DNA of 64,000 nucleotides from the NCBI RefSeq assembly GCF_030272615.1, contig NC_081415.1, positions 186,815,233 through 186,879,232 of the forward strand. Reading direction: 5' to 3'. This stretch comes from Cryptomeria japonica. Lineage: Eukaryota > Streptophyta > Pinopsida > Cupressales > Cupressaceae. The notes beneath the pieces were generated by a model. The model saw only the letters and a program-made list of their open reading frames with translations. It did not search any database and had not been told where the DNA came from. The translations under genes were made by a program, and so were the position numbers. Shown piece after piece: positions 25,218 through 39,100 of this stretch (position 1 is the first letter of the stretch; every line of letters starts with the position of its first letter).

Positions 25218-25360
25218 TTCTCTCTCTCTCTCTCTCGCTCTCTCTCTTTCCCTTTCTCTCCCATTCTTTCTCTCTTAAGTCTCTCTCTTTGCTTCTATCT
25301 CTCACCCTCTCTCTCTCTCTCTCACCTTCCCTCCCTCCATCTCTTCAGTCTCTCTTTCTC
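25218..25360. repeat. CT-rich low-complexity tract, outer right arm of the inverted repeat
   Basis: Pyrimidine run directly attached to the right arm of the fold-back. Its core 'ctcccattctttctctctta' mirrors 23,120-23,150. Confidence 0.8.
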
Positions 25361-25493
25361 GATCTTGATCACAATCAAAGCCGCAACTAAATCTACTGAT
25401 CACGATCAATGATCTATAATTTTTGAAAAAATTCGCGTTATTGACTTTTCATTTGATTGATGTGCGGTTTTGGAGCCATTTTAGCTGCAACCA

Positions 25494-25790
25494 TTGTATA
25501 ACATGAAGGTAACCATGAGATAACATTGCAGATTATTGACCAGATTTCGTATAACATGAAGCTTTCTATAGGATAACATGATAGATTATTGACCATATTT
25601 TGTATAACACGAAGGTTTTTTACAAGAAAAAATGGTAGATTGTTCACAGGATTTTGTAATATAGTCAATAATCAATCATGTTATCTTGTAATAACTTTCA
25701 TGTTATATGAAATCTAATCAATAATCTACAATGTTATCTTGTGGTTACCTTCATATTATACAACATCCTGACAATAACCTATCATGTTTG
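25494..25790. repeat. 53-bp repeats, three direct then two inverted
   Basis: 'gtataacatgaag...ggataacat...agattattgaccat' recurs at 25,496, 25,549 and 25,602 (period 53). From about 25,660 the same unit runs in reverse: 'atcaatcatgttatcttg' and 'atctacaatgttatcttg'. The array can fold back on itself around 25,655. Confidence 0.8.
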
Positions 25791-25944
25791 AAGATTGTAA
25801 TATATCCCATATCTGAGTTATGATGAACTTAGCATAAAAAAGAAGAATGCATGCATAACACGAAGGTGAGTTGAAAATAATAGATCTTGACGAAGTTTAT
25901 TTTTTGAGTTCATCATATGCTTATTTACTTTCTGAGTTCATATT

Positions 25945-26660
<716 letters not shown>

Positions 26661-29240
26661 TATTATAATAAGAGCAGCCCCTTACCACATATTATAAGGA
26701 AAGTATAGGGAATTTTATAAAAGAATGTGTTTCAAAACATAACGTGTTTCAAAATACACTATATTAATCTACATTTCACAACATACCCAACATCTATTAT
26801 CTACGCAATTCCAGCTCCAAATGCACATTCCTATCGCTCATCTCAAATGATTGGTTTGGTATCACAACCTTCCTTTTCAAGTATCAGAGGTTTGCACACC
26901 CCAAAACGTGACTTTTTAGGTTTTGAAGGATTCACGATTTACTATCTAATTGATTATTTTCATGTTTTATCTTTACATATTTATTTAATATAATATTCTT
27001 ATTTTCAAATTTATTATCCTCTCCCACAAATTAATTGAAGTTGTCTAATTTTTAATCATCTAATGATGTTGAAATATTAGACATTAAGAAATTAACTTTT
27101 CTTCTTCACAATAACACTATGACAAGTTTAGCCTTAACCATTTGATGAAATTTTAACATGCAATACAAACCCTCAAGGCTAGACAACAATATTAACCCAT
27201 AATTTAATTTGGGGCAACTAAAATCATTCTAGATATGCTTTTTTAATTAAAAATAAAAAAAATAAAATTTTAAAAAATAGTTGGTAGTAGAATTTTGGTT
27301 AGGTAGATTTCAATTCATTATTCAATTTGCTTTATAGAAAATAATTTTAAAATTTTTAATTAAATTTTACAAATATGATTTAAAAATAATTAACATTAAA
27401 GTTCTAACATTTAATATTTCTATTATATATTTTAAAAATTTATTATGGACTCAATATCTAAATTGCCATTTTTATGGAGGGTTTTTTTGTCAAACTAGGA
27501 TTTTTTTTCAATACCCTAAGTACTAATTTTGACTCAAGATGAATTTACATTCAACAATGAACAAAGGTAAAAATTAAAATTACATAAAATAGAGCAACAA
27601 AGACAAATATTAATTTGGTAATTTGAATCCTTACTATTGAAATTTTTTCTTATATCCATTTTCTTGAAAATAAGATGACTTTTAAACATTTTTCAACTAT
27701 TGAGATGTCCATATTAATATAATGTCTCATTTGAACTTTTAGCCACTAAAATCTAATTTTACCCAACATTTTTATCCTTAACCAAATTATATAGACAACA
27801 AAAAAATCTAAACTATTTCAATTACTCGAGTAATAAAAGATTATAGAAAATGTTAGAAAGAACAACTATATTTCTTTGTGCTTAAAGATACATAAAATAC
27901 AACACAAGAGTCATTATTCACTTTTTATTATCAAATAAAAAAAAATTATCTTCAATATCAAATACTCATCTTAAGCATCAAATACATAAGATTGTATAAC
28001 CTATCACCACTGCAAATGTGCTTTTTTCAAACCATTTATGCAATCAATATTTATTCTTCCATTAAAAAAAAGAGAAAACAGATAAAATCACAACAAGAAT
28101 TCACTATTCAACCCTTGCAAGCACTTTTCACCATTTAAAAGCCTATCATATACAACATATCAAAAAAAAAATTTTGTGTTGTTGGACCTCATAATAACCA
28201 TGTCACACACAACCCAAATAAATAAGAAATCTGACAGTTGTTTAAATGAAGATGCCACTAGATATAAAATGAAAAAAGCAAATCTTCCATTTTTTGTACC
28301 CATTCTCTGTATTTACCTCTCCATAATATGCACTCCATCCAACAAACCTACCACACCTTGACCCACAAATTAGGTGTGCATCATCTTTTCTCTCTATGCA
28401 CTCCATCTTTCTATCTACTCAGTCTCCTCTATTCCATCCTACAGACACCAGTAAAATTTTTTTTTTTAAATTTGTAAATCTAAAACATAAACTCTTCTAT
28501 TCCCTCTGCTTAAATATTTGAATATGCTTCGCTCCCATTTTTATCCACTTGTGTCCCATATTTTCTTACTCCCATCTAGTTTTCTTTTCATGGCTGCTTC
28601 TTTGGCATCGCAAATAGCAAAGCATGATTATACAATGAACGGGTTAGAATCTATAAAAAAAAAATTGATACTTATAATTAATTTAAAAAAAAAAATTACA
28701 AGAACTTGAATTTCATGATTCCTAAAACAATGTCCAGATTGTGGCATAGAAGAAATTTGACCTGCAACAATAGAAGCATAGCGGTATTTGCATCCATTAA
28801 AAGACCAAAACCAATACATTTATAAAATTAAAATTTCCTTTCTAAATGCAAAGACAACAAAAAAAAATTAAAAAAATCATGTGTCATGCGGTTTTGGAGC
28901 CAGAATAGCTACAGCCTTCCACTTATGCTTCCGCCATTATTATTCTTCTTAATCACACGAATCTGCTTCTCATTGTTACTGTCATTGGGTACAATTGCCA
29001 AAAACAAAATGGTGTCAGATTAAACCATACAGAAGTAAAAGCAGCCAAAAAAAATTATAATCGATATAAATCACTCAATGTAGATCATGACCCATTTACC
29101 ATAATGGAATTACATGTCAATAAATCATCTAGCTGAAAAGGAATAGATTTCATTCGGGTTGCTGAACCCAATAGCCGAAGAAATGACAATCAAAACAAGA
29201 AAATGAAAATGAAATACCCTAAACAGGACATTACTTGATT
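26661..29240. other. AT-rich intergenic DNA, nothing recognised
   Basis: Dense stops in all frames and many A/T homopolymers. The word 'cggttttggagcca' at about 28,889 also occurs near 25,465 and as a variant near 29,723. Confidence 0.4.
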
Positions 29241-29824
29241 TGTTCATTGAGAGCGGCTTCACAAGGATCTAAAAACCTTTGTCTATGCAGTTAGACTTAA
29301 CGTGATAAATGGTATTTTATCTTGTGTCTTTTTGTTTTGGATGTCTGAGACAGCGCCTAGGCCATGAAAAATCATGTTTCAACGACATACTTGCTTTCAT
29401 GGCTCTGCTCCAACAATCTGTGACCTGCACCTCCCATGTCACAAATGGGAAAATGAATACATCATGCTCTTTTTTGATATGGTTGGGCGGGAAAGAATTT
29501 TTTTTTAAAAATGGCGTGCTGAAAACAATTTTAAATCCTGATGCTATTGCTCATGACGTCGTGACCGTGAGAGTGACCAACAAATCTTAGGCGCATGCAA
29601 ATACTTTTCGCCAACCACAAAATGGCAACATACCTCCACGTCATCCCAATGGTGGGTCCCAGAATGTGTCTCATGGCATCATGGGAGGGCATGCGATTTT
29701 GGGGCAGCATCATGCCATGGCATACCATTTTGGAGCCAGAATAGTTATAACCTATGAAATCCACACAAAACCCTCTCATTCTAATAAAAAATAGATTCTT
29801 TGAGTCCAAGGAATACTGAATAGA
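29241..29824 (+). other. Less AT-rich segment with an unrecognised 93-codon frame
   Basis: The frame at 29,309-29,590 has an ordinary amino-acid mix but no motif I know. The region lacks splice or promoter signals that I could tie to it. It is probably unannotated repeat DNA. Confidence 0.2.
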
Positions 29825-30044
29825 TTCTGTTTGCATCACCTCCCAAATTTATTTTATCATCATTTTTTAAAATATTTTATTTATTTTATTAATATTAAAA
29901 ATCAATTTAGTTAGTAAAAAAAATTAAGTTGTATTCAAACTTAAATTGTTTCTTTCAATATTTTTTGTTTTGAAAGGCATCGTCTTACACATTCTTTTTA
30001 TTATTAATATATGTATTTTTCTAATAATACACAAATTGCAATAA

Positions 30045-30870
30045 AGCTTTCGTTTAAAGAGAGTGAATATTCTTTCCAATTAGGATTCACCACCAAGACA
30101 TCCATAGTTAACTCTTTGTCCTTCCACATGATACCAATTCCATTTGCCGATCCAATAGATTGTTGAAAGAACCCATTCCACCATTTGTAGTATGCCAGAA
30201 TTTTTGACCCCCCTCACTTGATAATTTTGTTTCCTGAAGAAAGAAAAAGTTTGTGGACATTATCTAGATTTGAAGCCTAACTAGGCATCTCTTGTCAGGG
30301 GCCCTGAGACCCCTGACATTCCAAGTGACGATCTTTATTGTTTCCCAAGGGGGGGATCTCCTCCCTTGGTACTTGATAGAAACTTTTTAATGCTAGCATA
30401 ATTCCTTTTTGTGGCTTCTTGTTCCCTTAATTCTTTTAGTGATTTCTTGCCTTTCCCTTTCTTTTCATGCCCCAATTTCAAAAATCTTGATGCCTTTGTC
30501 ATGGATTGTGAGATGCATCTATCCTCAATGGTGTCTAGTTGATCTTCTGCCATTTCCTCATCTAACTCCTCAACAAGCTCATCGGGATTGTCACATAAAA
30601 TGGTATTGTCATTCACCATGTCACTGTCTATCTATTTCTCCCCCATCAAAACATTTTTCGTGCAAGCAAAAGTATTTCCTTCATTCTATTTAATTAAGGT
30701 GTCATACCTATTTTGTTCAGGATATCTCACATCCTTGGGACCATCTTCCTTACTTGCATGATTTGGCTAAGTTTTTGAGACATATTTGTCTTTTGTCCCG
30801 GGGGGAGTTCTCACTTCCCTGTCGAATGATTCCTTTTGCCGCATTGCAGACAAAAAAACCTTTCTTCTTT
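30045..30870 (-). pseudogene. LINE fragment: end of ORF1 and start of endonuclease ORF2
   Basis: On the minus strand an open frame at 30,619-30,335 ends in a Lys-rich, acidic ORF1-like tail ('KGKKSLKELREQEATKRN'). Overlapping its stop, a second frame begins 'KIVTWNVRGLRAPDKRCL', the N-terminal signature of the LINE endonuclease (EEP fold, Asn in WNVRG). It continues with 'FLQETKL', containing the catalytic Glu, and 'KFWHTTNGG'. Stops follow after about 30,150. Reverse transcriptase is absent. The fragment sits inside the dispersed repeat, so it is a separate insertion. Confidence 0.75.
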
Positions 30871-31270
30871 TTAGTTAAGAAAACAAGATAAATATTTATC
30901 ATTTTTAGTCTAAATAATACATAAAATTGCTCTTAGTTGTTTAATCATTGAAGTGAATGATGTTTAAATAGAATAAATCATTATATAGAATACTAAAGAA
31001 GATTAAGCTAAGCAGAGAAATACCACTAAAAAACAAGTCAAATCTAAAGAAGTAAACAACAAATAAACTCACTTGTTTTGTTTGAACCAACAACATATAG
31101 TAGTATTGTGGGTGTCCAAATATTAATTGTCGATCCTCTATTGTGGTCTTCATAGTGCTATAGGGCTCAAATAAATAAACCGTACAAGCCATATATTCAT
31201 TTCAAATAGCTTACTCACGTCAAATAAGTTTTAATAATGAAAGGATTGTAGTTAATTGTTAAGAATAATA

Positions 31271-31750
31271 GGGGAGATGACCCAGTAGTTGTGCACCCTA
31301 ACTACATGCTTTTCCATATCCTACATGGAAATTTCAAATCACTCCCAATTTTTTATAGTAGCTTACTTGGCAAGTCCCCTTCTTATAACTAAGGTTTCAA
31401 AGTCACATCATCAAATATGATACCACATTAGCATGCTTTTTGCCAAGGTGTCCAAAACAACCCAAAAAAAAGTGAGACCAATAGTTGTGAAAAAGAGGCC
31501 CTAATAATTGTGTAGCTAACATGGCATCACATGATTGGATTCTTTTTACAACTAATGGTACATTTTATTCAATTATTGGTAGTCATCATCAACAATAACA
31601 ACTTTAAAATCACAACTATCGGTGCAATGTTGTCAAAAAAATTGGACATTAAATTAACAAGTATGAGTATCAAATCTACAAGTATGTGTATTAAATCAAC
31701 AACTTCTATCACAACAACTAGAATGCATTCAACTATTGGGTCCTCTCCCC
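31271..31750. mobile_element. MITE of 480 bp with TA target duplication
   Basis: The ends are inverted repeats: GGGGAGATGACCCAGTAGTT at the left and, reversed, GGGGAGAGGACCCAATAGTT at the right (18 of 20 match). TA flanks both sides (31,269-31,270 and 31,751-31,752). The sister repeat at about 4,180-4,195 reads straight across the site without the insert, which confirms the borders. The size, lack of coding capacity and TA duplication fit a Tc1/mariner-related (Stowaway-like) MITE, though the terminal motif is not the classic Stowaway one. Confidence 0.85.
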
Positions 31751-31795
31751 TAGTATGCTCCTTGATTATACCACCCACCAAAATTTAAATTGGAA

Positions 31796-32358
31796 AACTA
31801 TTTAAAATCTAATATAATCTAATCTTTTTCTTCTTTTTTATCAAATCTCAATCTACAAAAGAACCTATGCTACCTTAAGGGTGAGCATACCATTCAAACA
31901 CCAAAGTAGTTCAAAAAAGTAAGAGATGGGCAATATTTACCTCTCATTTTGATTTTGCTAAAATCATGATTTCTCCAATTCTATCCAAAAAGACGAAGTG
32001 GAATCCCAAACACAATGTAAATGCCTCTTGATATTCACAATCCAATACAATCTTCAGGCTCATCTAATCCATAACAATTACAATCCACCAATTTTTGAAA
32101 ATTTTCAAGAAGAGGGTTTGACAACCCAATTTTCCCAAAATGCAAGAATGAAAATAAAACTAAGTTTCTTTTCCTTTATGCCATTTTTCCAATTTTCAAT
32201 TTATTTATTTATTTTTATTTCTAATTTATTTTTTCTCAAAAATGTACTTCATAAAATTTTAAATGCCTAACTCATTTTTTTTGCAATTTAAAAATAAAAC
32301 TAATTAAATCAATTCAAATACTTTCCTATACCAATGAAATAAATACAATTTAAATATT
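31796..32358. other. AT-rich flank of the solo LTR, no gene seen
   Basis: Poly-A/T-rich DNA with a few short frames of no clear meaning, ending at the AATTA target duplication of the LTR. Confidence 0.4.
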
Positions 32359-32576
32359 AATTATGTAGTGCCCCTACCCTAGTCAGCTTTGTAAAACTGG
32401 TTTGACCTTGGTTGACTTTTTATGTGGCATTCTTGGATGGTTGATTTACCATGATGTAATGTTGTAGTCAAATATTATGATTATTGTGCGTACCTGTTAA
32501 TGTGCTTTCACATCGATTCTTATGTAAGTTTAATTGTTCTCCTAATTCTTGTTATTAATCTCGAGATAACACCTTC

Positions 32577-32613
<37 letters not shown>

Positions 32614-33954
32614 TTGTGTGACTCTTGGTTGCAGGAGATTACAGGTATAGTACCGCCTAGGTGTGAGGTTCGTCTTCACCTGGATTTGCAAGGTTGAGTA
32701 TACCTCTTTGGTCCTTAGATTTTGGATTAAGTGGTTGTAAGATCCTCATTTGACCATAGTTGTGCTCAAGTGAGCGTCATCGGTATTCCCTTTGGTTGGG
32801 TATGTAGGTCGTCTATCTGGTTGACTTTCTTGGGTCGCGTGTTTTGTGTGTGGTTAAATCGAGTAATTAATCCTTAATCTTTAATTTGATTTAATGTGTG
32901 TTTTTGCATTAGTATTTTGGGGACTAAATTAAATAGGCTCCCTTTTTATGTGATTAATCATTAATTGAATTGCTCAATTCAGGTTGGTAGCAAGTTCAAT
33001 TTAATGTTAAATTTATTATGTTTATGTTGTTGGAAAAGAAAGATTTAAATTTAATTGAAATAGAATTAATTTAATCTTGTTAGTATTTTGGAAATAGAAA
33101 GGTTAATTTCAGTTATATGAGAAAATCAATTTTAAATTGAAAAGCACGTTTAATTTATTGATATTGTTTAAAAGAATGATTTTTGGGGATTTATTTTTAT
33201 AAAAATATTTTAAATCCAAAATAAAAATTTTGGTCAAAACTTCTCCCATTTAACCTAGGTTTTTGGAAAAATATGGGGGGTTGATTTTTTTTGGAAAATG
33301 TTTTTGGATGGAAAAATTTGGGGGTTTTGGGAGAAGGAATTTCTTGAGCTGGAGGATTGGGCTCTCCTTCAATCTTGCCAGGATTGCTGAACCAGGTAGG
33401 CCTCTGGTTTATTTCATTGGTTTCTTTGTTTTAAAAAGATTGTTTTTGGTGTTTTTGTAGAAACTTGTTTGTGTTTGTAGATAATCCTTATTTGTGTGGA
33501 AAATGGAAGAGTTGCCTTGAAATCGGAGACTCAAAGTCTCCTTGCTCTCTTATCAAACCTCCAAATGTCATTTTTGTTTGTATAAATTGGTTCTCAAAAA
33601 TTAAAACCAAATTTTGGGGTTTGGCTATTCTTGAGGAAATTTTGTTTAAAACTCAAATGAATCTCCTCTTAAATAAGTTTTAAATTGAAATTTAGTTTGG
33701 GGATTTGGCAGATTTGGTGTTAAATATTTTAAAATCAATCTCATTTTGCCAATATGGTGTTTGATTGAAAGAAAATTTTCTTGTTCTGGGTTATTCTGTA
33801 AAATGCAAAATTTTAGAAGAACTCATTGTTTTCTGGAAAGAATTTTTTTTTTTAAGTCTTTGTTGAGACTGGGTTTCTGAGTTTGTTGTTTTTGACAGTA
33901 ACTAATTTAAAAACATAATATTAATAATAATAATAAATAAATTTAATAATACCC

Positions 33955-34145
33955 ACGTGGTAGGGAATAAACCCCCACCACACAAGAGGTAGTTGCTACC
34001 AAAGGTAGTGGCTGCTACCTATTGGTAGCAGCGCTACCAATGGTAGTGCTGCTACCAAAAGGCTAGCGGACTGCTACCTTTTGATAGCAGCGCTACCATG
34101 GGTAGCCTAAGCTACCAAGGGGGGGCCCACATGGGGGTCCACATG
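33955..34145. repeat. GGTAGC/GCTACC inverted-word cluster inside the LTR
   Basis: GGTAG(C) and GCTACC alternate more than a dozen times between about 33,988 and 34,120, for example 'ttggtagcagcgctaccaa'. The transcript would form a dense set of hairpins. The matching place in LTR copy 1 (about 1-290) holds unrelated GC-rich sequence. Confidence 0.8.
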
Positions 34146-34844
34146 AGTACCCTCCCCCCTTTATATTATTTTTTTTTAAAATTGTTTTTTTTATATTTTT
34201 TTTTTATCAAAAAAATATATAATAGTTTAATATTATTTAAATGTTAATTTTAAATTAATTTTTTAATGAAGTTTAGATATGGCATTTAATTAATAATTTA
34301 TGATTATTTTGTAATTAATTAATTGTATAAGTGGCAAATATACATTAATTAATTTTCAAATTCTATTTTATTATGAATGCATATTTTTCTAATTAGATAC
34401 TTAATTTGTTATTTTGCTATTCATTATTAATTATTTATACTTTATTAATCACGAATTAATAAATATATAGTAATTAATATTTTATTATGGTTTTCTTTTC
34501 TTTATGTACGTAAGGAAATAATTTGTCAAGTTGGGAATGGATTATCTATAATTGGGTTCCTTATATGTATATATTTCCTTGATCTGTATAGTGTAACTTG
34601 GCTCTGAAAAAAAAAAACTTGAAGAAATCATTTTCGAACCAGTCTGACCATGATGTTTTATTTGGAGATTAAATAGCATATTTATTTGGTTAATGTTTAT
34701 TTAATTATATTCATGTGAACTTGGTTTAAAAACTCGTAATGATGCAATTATGTTATGTTTAGATGCAACGAGCTTAGTGAGTTAGAAAACCAAGAGCAAC
34801 TTGTACCTAGATGAGGTAGATAACTGCAAATAACTGCAATCTAA

Positions 34845-34860
34845 CACTAGTACATTCGGA
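34845..34860 (+). repeat. CACTA left terminal inverted repeat
   Basis: CACTAGTACATTCGGA, preceded by the TAA duplication. Partner at 59,371-59,386. Confidence 0.95.
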
Positions 34861-36000
34861 GCTGATTTCCGACGACCGTTTGTCGGATTTTCGATGAATT
34901 TTCATCGGAGTGTCGACAAAATCCACCATCAAAAACTCGGCGTTAGATTGGTCGACGATGCCATGCCCGTCGAAAATTCGACAATCCAATGGACTCTGTC
35001 GATGGTCAAAGAAGTTGTCAGTCAAAAGCTTGGTATTCGTCGTAATTCCGACAATGATCATTTTTATAAAAAAAAATAATAATTATCATCGATATAAAAG
35101 AGCCATTGAAGGAAGGAAATGCCGAAAGGACTCACTGAAGATAATAACTTCATCGACAAAAGATATCAAAGAAAGTAGAGAGGGTCTTCATCGATGGGAA
35201 AAGTTCTTGAGGAAATAATACTATCGATGCAACATAAAAAGGACCCACCGAAAGGAGCATTTTCATCGAAAGAATAATATCGATCAGACAAAAAGAAGCT
35301 ACATCAATAAAAGATATCGACGAGGATATAGGTTTCGAGGAGGTTAAACTTCATCGACAAAAGATATCAAAGAAAGCAGAGAGGGTCTTCATCGACGGGA
35401 AAAGTTCTTGAGGAAATAATACTATCGGTGCAACATAAAAAGGACCCACTGAAAGGAGCGTTTTCATCAAAAGAATAATATTGATCAGACAAAAGGAAGC
35501 TACATCGATAAAAGATATCGATGAGGATATAGGTTTTGAGGAGGTTAAAAGGCATGTTCTCGATATGCATGGTTTTGCTGATGTAACTTTATCGATGAAG
35601 AATGATAAGGGAAAATAAAGAAAAGCTTCAATGAGATAATAGACTCATTCATCAATGGGGCATAGTGATATCGATGAAAGAAGTATTTCGATGGAAAAAT
35701 AAAGGAGGACACCAAAGCCCAAGGTTTCTTCGACATAAGACCCGATGGATATCAGATATGTTTCGATGAGGAGACAACCATACTGACCAAATACAGTATT
35801 TCGATGAAGGGAAAAAATACTTGATCGAAGTAATATTCAAAAAAAATGGTATTATCGATAGAAACAAAGAGATTGATGGACTAGAGAAACAAATGATCGA
35901 AAGACATATCCTCATCGAAATGATTATTGATTGCCGTGAAAATCATAAACAAATCCCAGGGAAGGTCACATCGCCATTAAATTCAAACGTGTTCCCGAGT
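34861..36000. repeat. CACTA left subterminal repeat region (ATCGA-rich)
   Basis: Words of 'tcatcgacaaaagatatc', 'atatcgat' and 'catcgatgg' type recur every 20-40 bases in both orientations. A larger unit repeats with period 201 (35,148 and 35,349, both starting 'cttcatcgacaaaagatat'). In CACTA elements such subterminal arrays bind the TNP1/TNPA protein. Here that is by analogy only. No gene is seen; frames through the array are artefacts. Confidence 0.75.
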
Positions 36001-36187
36001 GACCGTTGTCCAAAGCACCATTACTAACTGATTAAAGACGCCATAAGTAGTGGATCAACCATCAAAGGGCACATCATTAAGGAATTCATAGGTAATGAAC
36101 TGAAAGCAAGAATTGGGTGAATTCATAGATAAAGCTCAGTAATTCCAAGTAAGTTGTTTGCACACAAACCTCTTTTTCAAAATTCAA

Positions 36188-39100
36188 ATGGAATCATCAT
36201 CTAAAAGTAATAAGACTAGAAAGGGAAAAGAACCTATCGCTGCAGAAGAAAAACCTAAAAGACAAAAAAGGGAAGGGTGTTCTTTGGCCCAGGACCTGAT
36301 TGACCAGTGCCCATCATCCAGTTTGAGGTCTAAGAAGATTAGAGCTGATGAGGAAGGCCTGGAGGACTGGTTTGAGGATCTTGGAGACATATGGACAGAG
36401 TTGAGAGGGTATGAATTATTCATAAATGGGTACAACAGAAGATTTTCCCCTCAACCTATCAACAATTTATGGTGATTGAACTTAGGAAGGTTAGTTGTGG
36501 CTAATGTATTCGTGAATGTGGAGCTCATGAAGGCATTGGCAAACAATTATGACCCTAAAACCAGGACCATATATAACTACATGGGTGAGCCGATTCTTGC
36601 AATCACAAAGGAGGTTATTGACACCGTGTTTAAGCTGGATTGGGGATTTGAAGAATTGATTGACCTCAAAAAGTTAACAAGTGAATATTTTAACCTAGAG
36701 CACATTTACAAAATGTGGAGACTCCCTATAAATAGACCTAGGAATGCAGGGTCCTTAGTGCCACTAGGTCAGGATGACAAAGCTCCCTATGATGTCAACT
36801 CTTTCCATCCATATTTCAAGTATACCTATTAGTGTGTTGCCCAAGTGTTAGGGATAAAAGCCCATCCTTTGATGGATATTGCAGCCATGGTCATTTGTGC
36901 CAATTTGTAGTCTAAGGACCCCCACTTCTTTGATTTTTCTACTTATTTGGTTGAGGTTTTGAATCATGGGTTAGAAAAGTTAAAAGGGGGATGTCATCAA
37001 TGTTCATTTCAAGCATTATTCCTTACTTATGCATATGCTATTGTATGTGGGCCAAGATGAAGGGTTATGGCCAGAAGAGTTATGTGTCAGGACATATGAC
37101 AATGCTGGAATGAGAAAACTAGTGCAACTATGGGTTTCTTCATGGGACCAGAGGTATGTGAATAATCAATATTGGCATTTTGAGGAGTTCTTTGTCAAGC
37201 CATTATATAAACTGTTGGGATGCCCATGCAATCATGCCCTTGCACCAAAGGTTCAAAGACTCCTAAGACCAAAATATTTCATTGAAGATATCTCAATTGA
37301 ACACAATTGGGGAGATTGGTATTGTTTTTCAGACTGCACACAAGTCAGGGTATACGGGTTCGAAGGGAGACCATACTTACTACCACTTATAGTCCCTAAC
37401 AGAGTGGCTTGTTTGGAAATTGTGAGGCAATTGTCAATAGTGAGTACAAAATAGTTGACAAGCTATGGAAAACAATCAATTGTACCTGGGTTGTTAGTAT
37501 TTTCAGATTTTATTGTGAAAAGTTCAAAGAGTTATGGCCTGCTGCAGACAAAATTGGATTATTATGGCATGGCTATGGGGGATCCAAGGCCCAATTTTTA
37601 TCTTGAAGGATACATAAGGATAGCCCGGTCATCACAAAAGCTGAAGGCTGGAGAGCATAAATCTTACCTACCGGATGACCTCATTAAGAACATTGATAGA
37701 GAAGAGGCTAGAGTGAAGCAAATAAAGTTTGAGAGAGCAATGCAGGCTTATAAATGGAAGCTTTATAGAAGGAAAATGGATGAGAATGTGCTACAAAAGA
37801 TTGAAGACCCCTTGGATTTGGCCAACAAACTTGTGGAGCATGAATTGGAAATACTTGAGGGAGTCCTGCCTCATGTTTTTAGGGATTACATTGATACTAT
37901 TAGGAGTACAGAGCCTTTGGCTCATATGTCTCCTTCTTCCACATCTGGCATCATTCCATTCACTCCTTGAGAGGATTACCCCCTGGTTATGCAGAGGATT
38001 ACCCCCCTGGTTATGCAGAGGATACACCGATAGACTTGGCAACAGGACAACTGAATGTCCGAGAAGTGGCTGACATCAGATTCCTGGAGCATGAGGATTT
38101 CATTACTGATAGTGACTTCATTGCTTCCAAGGAGTTCACCGCATTCCTCTATCAACATAAAGGATCTCAAATTAGGAATAACATGAGAAATAGTGAAGAA
38201 GAGCAGTAGCTTCAAAAGCTACAAGAGGAGATGGATCTTGTGATGAGAGAAATGACACCTGAGAAGGGAAGACAGTTGCTTAAGGAAGCTGGTGTGCTAT
38301 TATACTCTGGATGGGACATGAACTTTGCCTTGTTGTTTGATGGATTCCTCAAGAAATAGGACCCAAGTAGGCAAATGATGCCAAAAGAGATTGATAAACA
38401 CTTTAGAGGATCAGAATATGATCCAGATCAGAAGGCTCTGCTACAGTGGGCTATCTATCCAAAAGATAAAAGACCTATATTGGTTGATACAGAAGAAGCT
38501 TTTGGACATTTGATTGTGCAGCAGGTTGGAAAGACTGACCCTAGAACAACTACCAAACTAGATTTGGATGTCGCTAAACTGAACCAAGATCAGATAGAGT
38601 TTCTGGTGCGAGAAAATTGTACATACAAAAGCATATATGAGAAAACCGATGAAGAAAAATAGAGGCTGCAAGCAAGATTTCTTCAGATTGATATAGGTAC
38701 CAATCAAACAAGGATGACATATGGTGTTGACAAAGATGCCATGGATGCCTTGATAGATGCTATGTATTGGAGGAACAGGGCTGAAAAGACATCTCGGCAA
38801 CTAAAAAAGGAACAACAAAAGATGGATAAGTTAGTTCTCGAGGTCGTTGACCATAGATTCAAAAGTATGATGCAGGTTGCAGAAATCTATTAGAAGACAT
38901 ACACTAGAATAGTCAAAGCTGTGAAAGAGCATGAAAGGCTCAGGTCTCGGTTGGAAGGCTTGATGAATGACAACATTCTGATGAATCCAAGTGAGAAAAT
39001 TGAAGCCGAGGCTCACTTGAAGTCCCATGATGAACTGGCAAATCAATTAAGGAAAGAGCATCAGAGGCTGGATTATGGGAATACCCCTAGGGTGCCCTCT

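Larger units (their letters stand above)
29825..31795. repeat. Dispersed repeat, copy 2 (sister at 3,544-4,225)
   Basis: It is homologous to copy 1 at 29,825-30,040, 30,880-31,268 and 31,753-31,795. The two gaps are filled by a LINE fragment and a MITE that copy 1 lacks, so both arrived after the two copies had separated. Confidence 0.7.

Noticed and set aside
33955-34145. GGTAGC cluster as an RNA gene or riboswitch
   Set aside because: The hairpins are short, many and interchangeable, with no conserved fold. The matching place in the other LTR copy has no such structure.
34845-36000. Possible CRISPR-like array in the ATCGA-rich repeats
   Set aside because: Units are irregular, in both orientations, in a plant nuclear context, and sit exactly where CACTA subterminal repeats belong.
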